Shown: positions 1-4,662 of the stretch, piece by piece
Layout of the letters: each line of letters starts with the position of its first letter
Position numbering within the stretch: the stretch's first letter is position 1
Origin: an uncultured Eubacteriales bacterium
GTDB lineage: Bacteria > Bacillota > Clostridia > Peptostreptococcales > Anaerovoracaceae
Direction: 5' to 3'
Assembly (NCBI GenBank): GCA_902766185.1
Contig: CACXCQ010000257.1
Location: 1 to 5,082, forward strand
Length of the DNA: 5,082 nt
The notes under the pieces: model-generated
What the model saw: only the letters and a program-made list of their open reading frames with translations
Databases searched by the model: none
Told to the model about the DNA's origin: nothing
Made by a program: the position numbers and the translations under genes

Positions 1-105
1 CTCGCTGTACTCGATCAGGTAGACCTCGCCGAAGCTTCCCGTCCCCAGTTTTTTCTTTATGTACCACTTGTCAAACAGCGGCTCGTACTTCTTGTAGTCG
101 TTCAT
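1..105 (-). CDS. Ser/Thr protein kinase, N-terminal fragment (cut by window edge)
   Basis: Only the first 35 codons are visible; the gene continues beyond base 1. The translation begins MNDYKKYEPLFDKWYIKKK and then shows GTGSFGEVY at residues 21-29. This is the glycine-rich ATP-binding loop (GxGxFGxV) of eukaryotic-type (Hanks) protein kinases, preceded by the usual 'WYIKKKLG' beta strand. The family transfers the ATP gamma-phosphate to Ser/Thr of target proteins. The catalytic loop, activation segment and any membrane or sensor domain lie outside the window. The ATG at 105-103 is chosen because AGGA lies just upstream (110-113), although only 4 bases away, and because the P-loop then sits at the normal distance from the N-terminus. 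The gene starts 23 bases after the stop of the wall-anchored InlB-repeat protein on the same strand with no terminator between, so the two are probably co-transcribed. The substrate is unknown. Confidence 0.85.
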   Translation of the reverse strand, partial: MNDYKKYEPLFDKWYIKKKLGTGSFGEVYLIEYSE

Positions 106-128
106 CGGGTCCTGTTATATTGTTATCT

Positions 129-1757
129 TCACAATACATAGCGTCTCAGAATGATGATCACACAGAGCAGCGCGGCTACGCCCTGGAGCAGCACCAGATA
201 CATCATCCAGACGCGGTTCTCACCGGTCTGTGGGTTGTGGCCGGATCTGACTTTCGATCCATTGTCGTAATATCCGGTCTCCTTTGCCGGGAGCTCGACG
301 ATTTCGTCGTAGTTCTCGCCGGACTCTGCTGCCAACCTGTATCCCTGGCGCGACAGGCACCTGAAGGAGGGATGAACGTAGTCGCAGGGCACATACGTAA
401 CATTCGTATATCCCATACGATCGTAGAGGGCGCAGCAGTGTCGCTCAAAATAGACGGGCTGGTAATAATAAGTTTCATTGTGGGTGATCTCGTAATGGTT
501 GACTTCCACACTGAACTCCGAATTGATCTCCGGTACCTCTGCCGCCGGGTCTTCTGCTGGCACTTCCGGGGTCGCTTCGGGATCTTCCTGGTTCGCCGCG
601 GGATCCTCTGCCGGTGCTTCCGGAACTTCCGGCGTTGCCGCTGGATCTTCCGGGTTCACTGCCGGGTCATCTGCCGGGGTTTCCGGAGTCGCCGACGGGT
701 CTTCTGCCGGGGTTTCCGCCGCCGTCGCCGCAGGATCCTCTTCCGTCCACATCGCGTAAACCGTCACGATGTCCAGGACCTTTTCCTTTTCTACCGTATC
801 TCCCGGCGCGAAGGTCTCGCCGCTTCCGTCCTCTTCCGTATTCCATCCGCTCAGGACGAAGGTTTTATCTTCCGTTTCCGGAGGAATGAACTCGTATTCC
901 GTATCTGTTAAGCTGGTTTTCCCGCCGTTGGGGTCAAAGACGACTCCACCGAAGAGGATCTGGTCTACGACGTCAAGGCGAGAAACACTCTCCTGCCCCT
1001 CGCCGCAGGGTCCCTTCATCTCCAGGAAAGCGAAGGTCTCCTGCTGCTGCGGAGCGAGGTCCGCCTCAGGCTCTTCTGTCGGTTCTTCTGCAGGCTCTTC
1101 CGTCGGTTCTTCTTCAGGCTCCTCTTTTGACCCTGTTTTGAATCCGAAGAATCCATTGTCCTTACTGTCTGCCTCAGGGGCGTCCGCTTCTTCGTCATCG
1201 TTGTCTGCATCCGCATCCTTTTCTACTTCGTCAACGTCCGCATCTTTTTCTATGTCGTCGGCACCCTTATCCACATCGTCAGGCTCGTCCGGATCGGAGT
1301 CCTTCTTTGCCGGAGGCTCCTTATCGCCATCTTCGCTTTTGCCTTTGTCAACGTCTTCGTCATCGCCGTCGTCGGCATCCGCGCTCTCGCTCCAGATGGC
1401 GTAGAGGGTCTGTCCGTCTACCAGAGACTGTTCGACCTCCAGCCCCGCAATGTATCCTGTGCCGCTCTCGTCGATTTCCGTGTTCCAGTTCTTAAATTCA
1501 GAACCTTCTTTGGTCAGCTGATAGCTTCCCTCGCTGTCGTCCCACGCGGCCTTGCCGCCGTTCATATTGTAGGTAACGCCGTTGTACGTAACGGTCGTGC
1601 CGTCATCGCTGACCTCGGCCTCGTCCTGCTCATCCATTCCGTTATAAAACAGCTCGATGGTACCGTCGGCGAAGGCCTCCGCCGGGTAAACCACGTTGAC
1701 CGCGCTGAACATCATCGCGACCATAATGCTGAGAATAATTGCTGTTACCTTCTTCAT
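129..1757 (-). CDS. Sortase-anchored acidic surface protein with two InlB-like (Listeria/Bacteroides) repeats
   Basis: This 542-residue protein is predicted to be exported and wall-attached. Residues 1-30 are a Sec signal peptide: MKK, a hydrophobic core and an AFA cleavage site at 28-30. Two InlB-type repeats (Flg_new/Listeria-Bacteroides repeat family) are visible. The first spans about 58-122 (MNGG at 65-68, WNTE at 91-94, LYAIW at 118-122). The second spans about 272-337 (DPNGG at 275-279, WNTEEDGSG at 305-313, VYAMW at 333-337). Between them lies a very acidic Asp/Glu-rich linker (124-234), and after the second a Pro/Glu/Ala stalk (340-411). Residues 412-507 form a Tyr- and Cys-containing region (Cys 441, 442, 458, 467) that I cannot assign. 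The tail reads NPQTG (508-512), a hydrophobic span, then RR near the end: a cell-wall sorting signal. The start is supported by GGGGAGAG upstream and by the signal peptide. InlB repeats often occur in adhesins and other surface proteins, but the ligand here is unknown. Confidence 0.9.
   Translation of the reverse strand: MKKVTAIILSIMVAMMFSAVNVVYPAEAFADGTIELFYNGMDEQDEAEVSDDGTTVTYNGVTYNMNGGKAAWDDSEGSYQLTKEGSEFKNWNTEIDESGTGYIAGLEVEQSLVDGQTLYAIWSESADADDGDDEDVDKGKSEDGDKEPPAKKDSDPDEPDDVDKGADDIEKDADVDEVEKDADADNDDEEADAPEADSKDNGFFGFKTGSKEEPEEEPTEEPAEEPTEEPEADLAPQQQETFAFLEMKGPCGEGQESVSRLDVVDQILFGGVVFDPNGGKTSLTDTEYEFIPPETEDKTFVLSGWNTEEDGSGETFAPGDTVEKEKVLDIVTVYAMWTEEDPAATAAETPAEDPSATPETPADDPAVNPEDPAATPEVPEAPAEDPAANQEDPEATPEVPAEDPAAEVPEINSEFSVEVNHYEITHNETYYYQPVYFERHCCALYDRMGYTNVTYVPCDYVHPSFRCLSRQGYRLAAESGENYDEIVELPAKETGYYDNGSKVRSGHNPQTGENRVWMMYLVLLQGVAALLCVIIILRRYVL
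222..236 (-). other. Sortase recognition motif NPQTG in the surface protein
   Basis: Codons 508-512 encode NPQTG. Next come E and a mostly hydrophobic stretch (residues 516-537), then Arg-Arg at 538-539 and only three more residues. This is the three-part sorting signal layout: motif, membrane span, positive tail. Asn in the first position differs from the classical LPXTG and resembles NPxT(N/G)- or (S/P)PxTG-type motifs known for class B-like sortases. Cleavage between Thr and Gly would be expected. No sortase gene lies in this window. Confidence 0.75.
525..740 (-). repeat. Degenerate Pro/Glu/Ala repeat region (stalk) of the surface protein
   Basis: Residues about 340-411 consist of imperfect repeats built from short units such as EDPAA, TPEVP and PAEDP. 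At DNA level the units are diverged, recurring as variants of gccgggtcttctgccgg on the plus strand. Such low-complexity proline-rich stretches commonly hold surface domains away from the membrane and through the wall. A stalk role here is inferred from composition and position between the second InlB repeat and the C-terminal Cys-containing region. Confidence 0.7.
1067..1129 (-). repeat. 24-bp tandem repeat, about 2.5 copies, inside the acidic linker
   Basis: Bases 1067-1090 and 1091-1114 are near-identical 24-base units (two differences by eye), followed by a partial third unit from 1115. The unit is a multiple of three and codes for an eight-residue EEPTEEPA-type repeat (protein residues about 210-230), so copy changes would keep the reading frame. 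It is part of the wall-spanning linker of the surface protein. Confidence 0.75.
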
Positions 1758-1761
1758 TCGT

Positions 1762-1769
1762 CTCTCCCC
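1762..1769 (-). promoter_or_regulatory. Ribosome binding site of the InlB-repeat surface protein
   Basis: The minus strand reads GGGGAGAG, with the GGAG core six bases before the ATG at 1757-1755. This supports the chosen start, which also gives an intact signal peptide. Confidence 0.75.
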
Positions 1770-1795
1770 GTTACTGCTTGATAACCTTTCCTACT

Positions 1796-1824
1796 ATTTT
1801 ATTGCCGGAACCCTGTTTCCGCAA
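1796..1824 (-). promoter_or_regulatory. Candidate sigma-A promoter for the surface protein/kinase unit
   Basis: On the minus strand TTGCGG (1824-1819) is followed after exactly 17 bases by TAAAAT (1801-1796). The -10 matches TATAAT in five of six positions; the -35 is weak (TTG correct only). Transcription would start around 1789, giving a leader of about 30 bases with the GGGGAGAG Shine-Dalgarno. Part of the spacer and the -35 form a short imperfect inverted repeat (cggaa at 1806-1810 facing ttccg at 1817-1821), which could be an operator but is too short to rely on. Confidence 0.5.
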
Positions 1825-1858
1825 CCGTAAATTCACTTTCCGTACATTCTCTGTCCAG

Positions 1859-1887
1859 TTGAAATGTTTCCCGATTTGTGCGATATT
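1859..1887 (+). promoter_or_regulatory. Candidate promoter of the amidase, placed for a leaderless mRNA
   Basis: TTGAAA (1859-1864) is separated by 17 bases from GATATT (1882-1887): five of six and four of six matches to the -35 and -10 consensus with optimal spacing. Only six bases lie between the -10 and the ATG at 1894, so the expected transcription start falls on the start codon itself. No Shine-Dalgarno precedes this ATG, as expected for a leaderless transcript. Confidence 0.5.
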
Positions 1888-1893
1888 GTTATC

Positions 1894-2619
1894 ATGCTGA
1901 ACATTACGCGCAAAACTCTTATCCTTACTCTCATCTGCCTTTGCGTCGCCTCCCTGCTGCTGGCCGTGCTGATCGTCCGGCTTCCCGGGAAGGCTTCCGA
2001 TGAGCAGGCCACCTCCGCAACCACCGCCACCCAGTCTTCTGCAAAGGCTGGCGAGTCCTCGCCGAAGGAGTTCGCGGTCTACATCGAGACCGGCCACGGC
2101 GTGGAGGACAGCGGCGAATGGGACGCGGGCTGCTCCTGGTCGGACGGCGGGACCGAATACGAAGAGGCTCAGATCATGATCCCCATCGCCAAAGCCATGG
2201 CTTCGTATCTTCGCCAGGCCGGTGTTACGGTCTACACAGACGCGGATGAGGAAAACAATCTGAACCTGGCGTATACCCTGGATTTTCTGGATGCCCATCC
2301 GGAGATCGATGCCTTCGTCAATCTTCACTGCGATTACGAGGACGCGGATTCCGGAACCATGCCTCTTTACCGGACGGAGGAACAGCGGAAGCTGGCCCAG
2401 GCGCTGAACGATGGCGTCCACCGAAATATCGATATCCCTGACCGGGGCCTGACCTACCGGGAAGACCTGGACACGCTCAACAGCGATCAGGTGCACTGTC
2501 CGGCGGTGCTTTTTGAGACCGGCTCCATCCGCGCGGATAATGAGATCCTCACCCTCCAGTACGATGAGTACGGGAGGGGTCTTGCGGAAGGCCTTTGCGA
2601 TTATCTGAACGCACAGTAG
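1894..2619 (+). CDS. Membrane-anchored N-acetylmuramoyl-L-alanine amidase (Amidase_3 type)
   Basis: This 241-residue protein is predicted to cleave the amide bond between N-acetylmuramic acid and L-Ala of the peptidoglycan stem. Residues 8-30 form an uncleaved-looking signal anchor, followed by a short Ser/Thr/Ala linker (about 31-58). The catalytic domain runs from about 60 to 240, the normal length for Amidase_3. The zinc-binding pattern is visible: GHG with His68, Glu91 in a YEEAQIMIPIA segment, and His145 in VNLHCD. The family's catalytic Glu is Glu208 in VLFETGSI. The usual SxHxN is changed to NLHCD, so it is a divergent member, but all key residues are present. There is no SH3, SPOR or LysM wall-binding domain. 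An in-frame ATG at 1864 would add ten residues, but it overlaps the predicted promoter -35 and has no Shine-Dalgarno, so 1894 is preferred. The gene is divergent from the surface-protein unit and convergent with the YARHG gene. Confidence 0.85.
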   Translation: MLNITRKTLILTLICLCVASLLLAVLIVRLPGKASDEQATSATTATQSSAKAGESSPKEFAVYIETGHGVEDSGEWDAGCSWSDGGTEYEEAQIMIPIAKAMASYLRQAGVTVYTDADEENNLNLAYTLDFLDAHPEIDAFVNLHCDYEDADSGTMPLYRTEEQRKLAQALNDGVHRNIDIPDRGLTYREDLDTLNSDQVHCPAVLFETGSIRADNEILTLQYDEYGRGLAEGLCDYLNAQ

Positions 2620-2628
2620 GATGATCCT

Positions 2629-3360
2629 TTACTGGTAGCTGACCAGCAGCTCGATGTTGCTGATCTCGTAATCGTTCATGCCTGCCTTTGCTTCTTCCTG
2701 GCTGTGCGTCCATCCATAGTACCAGCACTGGGAATCGTAGTAGTCCTGGTAACGGTCCGTCTTGAAGATCAGGCCGTTTCTGGCGTAGATGTCGTTGATG
2801 GCCCGCTGCAGCTGGTCGTCGTCCAGGTAGCAGACCTCGTAATCCTGCAGGTAGCGGCAGCTGCTGTCGCAGAAGAAATCCGGCGCGCCCGGCGCGTAGA
2901 GCTCCGCATCGGAGCAGTAGAAATACGGGTCGTAGTAGTATACGCGCTCCACTCTGGTGGTTCCGCCGCCGTTGTTCAGGTTGTAGTTCACGTCCACCTT
3001 GTCAACATCCACGTTCGTTCCGGCGTCTTCCTGCTTTTGCGTGTCTGCAGACTCTGTCGTCGTAGTGGGCTGCGTTACGGCCGCGTCCGCTTCATTGTCG
3101 TGACCCTTCAGCAGGAAAAACCCGAAGAGGCCCAAAAGCAGGCAACAGACGCCGACCACGATGCCGATGACCACGGCGGATGCGGTTCTTCCGCCGGACT
3201 GTCGGTACGCCGCTTCTCCGTACCCGTAATCCCCTTCGTATTCCGCATTTCCCCACGCGTTGTTGTAATAGCGGCTGTTCTGTCCGCTCACCTGCTCTCC
3301 GCAGCGATCACAGAATCTCTGTCCCGGACTGATCTGGTTTCCGCAATACTGGCATCTCAT
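2629..3360 (-). CDS. Zinc ribbon-TM-YARHG domain membrane protein
   Basis: This 243-residue protein has three parts. Residues 1-24 form a short zinc ribbon with CxxC pairs Cys3/Cys6 and Cys17/Cys20 (CGNQ and CDRCGEQ). A Tyr/Gly-rich linker (30-56) leads to one transmembrane helix at about 60-85. The extracytoplasmic part has a Thr/Asp-rich linker (90-125), a Tyr- and Cys-containing stretch (140-165) and a C-terminal YARHG domain (about 164-241). The diagnostic features of that domain are the 'SCRYL' start, IYARNG at 191-196, the LIFKTDRYQDYYDSQCWY core and the closing NDYEISNIELL. His of the YARHG signature is Asn here. Arg residues before the helix favour a cytoplasmic zinc ribbon. The YARHG domain is common in extracytoplasmic parts of bacterial membrane proteins, and its function is not established. 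The start is fixed by a perfect Shine-Dalgarno six bases upstream. It appears monocistronic, between its own promoter and a convergent amidase. Confidence 0.88.
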   Translation of the reverse strand: MRCQYCGNQISPGQRFCDRCGEQVSGQNSRYYNNAWGNAEYEGDYGYGEAAYRQSGGRTASAVVIGIVVGVCCLLLGLFGFFLLKGHDNEADAAVTQPTTTTESADTQKQEDAGTNVDVDKVDVNYNLNNGGGTTRVERVYYYDPYFYCSDAELYAPGAPDFFCDSSCRYLQDYEVCYLDDDQLQRAINDIYARNGLIFKTDRYQDYYDSQCWYYGWTHSQEEAKAGMNDYEISNIELLVSYQ

Positions 3361-3366
3361 GATGAT

Positions 3367-3373
3367 CCTCCTT
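3367..3373 (-). promoter_or_regulatory. Strong ribosome binding site of the YARHG gene
   Basis: The minus strand reads AAGGAGG six bases before the ATG at 3360-3358. This is a perfect anti-16S match and settles the start codon. Confidence 0.85.
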
Positions 3374-3419
3374 CTCTCCCTCAGCTCGCGCTGTCCCGTG
3401 TTTTTCGTTCAGATGCCCA

Positions 3420-3448
3420 TATATACACGCTTTCGCGGAGAGTGTTAC
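3420..3448 (-). promoter_or_regulatory. Candidate promoter of the YARHG gene
   Basis: On the minus strand GTAACA (3448-3443) lies 17 bases before TATATA (3425-3420), four of six matches in each hexamer. It sits just downstream of the terminator of the preceding gene and would give a leader of roughly 50 bases. The alternating TATATAT offers several -10 registers, so the exact placement is uncertain. Confidence 0.4.
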
Positions 3449-3457
3449 GCGCAAAAC

Positions 3458-3485
3458 AAAAAAACCGGGGAAAATCCCGGTTTTT
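3458..3485 (-). terminator. Rho-independent terminator of the GDPD-like gene
   Basis: A perfect 10-base inverted repeat (aaaaaccggg at 3460-3469 and cccggttttt at 3476-3485) encloses a six-base loop. On the minus strand the CCGGG/CCCGG stem is followed by seven U residues (3464-3458). It begins 12 bases after the stop codon of the GDPD-like gene. The symmetric A/T flanks mean it could also stop plus-strand transcription. Confidence 0.9.
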
Positions 3486-3497
3486 GATCGCGCTGCC

Positions 3498-4604
3498 TCA
3501 GTCGCGGTATTTTTTCTCCTGCTCCAGGGCCAGCTTCGGCTCTGTGGTGAAGTAGGAGTCCGCGCCCATTTTGATCACGTCTTTCATGGCCGCCTTGCTG
3601 TCCACGTTCCAGACCGTGAACTTCTTGCCTCTGTCGTGTGCCTTCTCGCAGTTTTCCTCTGTGGCCATGCCTTCATCGTAATTGACGGCAACGTAGTCGA
3701 CATAGCCCAGACGGGTCGCGTCGCTGAAGCTTCCCTGATCGGCGTGGTTCGCGTCGTACAGGCACATGATCGGCGTATTCGGCAGTTCGTCGTGCGCTTC
3801 CCGCAGCACATCTCGGTAGAAGGACTGGACGATCACATTGTCTTCATAGCCGTATTTTTCGACCAGATCCGCCAGCTCGTCCGCCGCCGATGTCCGGTTG
3901 TCCTTCAGCTCCACCACGTAGGTGACGGAGTTGCCGTATCTGTCGAAGATCTCGTCCAGCTCAAGCGGCGCCGCGCCGCTGCGGGCGATCTCCCGGTCCG
4001 AACACTGATCAAAGTCTATTCCGTACGGCTTGAACACCTGATAGAAATAGGCGTACAGCGTTCCGTCAGCGGACGTGCGCACATCCTGCTCGATGCATCT
4101 GGCGCCCTGGCTCACCGCTTTATCGTAGCTCGCGGTGGTATGCTCCTCACCGCCCGTCCATCTCGCGGCGTAGATCCGGTCTTTCGCGGTAAGCTCCGTC
4201 TCCGCGCTCGTGTCGTCTTCAGCATCACTGGCCTCTTCTCCGTCCGCCGGATCTGCAGGCTCTTCCGCCGCCGGAGGCTCTCCTGTAGAATCTCCGTCAT
4301 CCGGAAAGAGGACCGATGCGGCGAACATTCCGCCCGCGACGGAAACCACCGCCAGCGCGCCAAGGAGCACGGGGATGAACCACGCCGGGCGCTGTCCCGT
4401 TTCCTTCTCCCGCTTGCGCCGAGGCGGTCTGCCTGGCGCGCGCGGCGGTCTGCCGGGGGTCTCCTCTTCCCGGAACGGGTCCTGCTCCATGGGCTCCGTT
4501 TCCAGGACCGTCGCCTCCTCATCGGGTGAGCTGACCGGAGCGCCGCAGTGTATGCAGAACGCCGATTTATCCGATATTTCTTTTCCGCAGTTTACACAAT
4601 ACAT
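3498..4604 (-). CDS. Zinc ribbon-TM protein with a degenerate glycerophosphodiester phosphodiesterase (GDPD) domain
   Basis: This is a 368-residue protein. Residues 1-24 form a zinc ribbon (Cys3/Cys6, Cys17/Cys20). An acidic then Pro/Arg-rich basic linker (25-73, with PPRRKREK at 60-67) precedes one transmembrane helix at about 75-100. The basic side implies a cytoplasmic zinc ribbon and an outside C-terminus. After an acidic Pro/Ala linker (101-140), a GDPD-type TIM barrel runs from about 143 to 360. It shows IEQDV (171-175), DG (180-181), VELKD (231-235), QSF (260-262), VWNVDS (331-336) and GADSYFTTEP (347-356). Known active GDPDs need His in the HRG motif and His in the later HD motif. Here these positions read ARW (147-149) and a YAYFYQ stretch (184-189). 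The acidic metal-site residues Glu172, Asp174 and Glu232 remain. It is therefore probably not a normal phosphodiesterase; a binding or sensing role is inference. AGGG at 4617-4614 supports the start. It is probably co-transcribed with the gene upstream. Confidence 0.85.
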   Translation of the reverse strand: MYCVNCGKEISDKSAFCIHCGAPVSSPDEEATVLETEPMEQDPFREEETPGRPPRAPGRPPRRKREKETGQRPAWFIPVLLGALAVVSVAGGMFAASVLFPDDGDSTGEPPAAEEPADPADGEEASDAEDDTSAETELTAKDRIYAARWTGGEEHTTASYDKAVSQGARCIEQDVRTSADGTLYAYFYQVFKPYGIDFDQCSDREIARSGAAPLELDEIFDRYGNSVTYVVELKDNRTSAADELADLVEKYGYEDNVIVQSFYRDVLREAHDELPNTPIMCLYDANHADQGSFSDATRLGYVDYVAVNYDEGMATEENCEKAHDRGKKFTVWNVDSKAAMKDVIKMGADSYFTTEPKLALEQEKKYRD

Positions 4605-4662
4605 TCTTCTATTCCCTGTGTTCTGTTCTCAACGACCCGCTCCTGATGCCCCGCTCACACGA

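Noticed and set aside
120..911. Long plus-strand open frames opposite the surface-protein gene (120-911, 499-759, 769-1404)
   Set aside because: They are antisense shadows of the low-complexity acidic/proline-rich coding sequence. They are Arg- or Ser-rich, have no Shine-Dalgarno or domain, and overlap a gene with clear signal peptide, repeats and sorting signal.
1882..1893. gatattgttatc as a palindromic operator
   Set aside because: Only the outer GATA/TATC bases pair and the centre does not. The sequence is better explained by the -10 element and the bases before the start codon.
1864..1893. Upstream ATG at 1864 as the amidase start
   Set aside because: It overlaps the last base of the predicted -35, lacks a Shine-Dalgarno, and would add ten residues before a signal anchor that is already complete from 1894.
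1771..2496. Minus-strand 241-codon open frame opposite the amidase
   Set aside because: The plus strand here encodes an intact Amidase_3 zinc site and catalytic Glu. The antisense product has no recognisable domain and would run through the promoter region of the divergent gene.
2632..2651. Inverted repeats ctggt-agctg-accag and agctg-accag-cagct near the amidase 3' end as a terminator
   Set aside because: The stems are only five base pairs, mutually exclusive, lie inside the YARHG coding tail and are not followed by a U-run on either strand.
2704..4529. Long plus-strand open frames opposite the YARHG and GDPD-like genes (2704-3555, 3636-4529)
   Set aside because: The minus-strand frames have zinc ribbons, TM helices, recognised domains and Shine-Dalgarno sites. 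The plus-strand frames are Val/Arg-rich complements without domains, and one would read through the terminator hairpin.
4605..4662. Separate promoter between the DUF4870-like and GDPD-like genes (TTGAGA on the minus strand)
   Set aside because: No acceptable -10 hexamer lies 16-18 bases downstream of TTGAGA; the following bases are GAAGAA. Read-through from the upstream gene is simpler.
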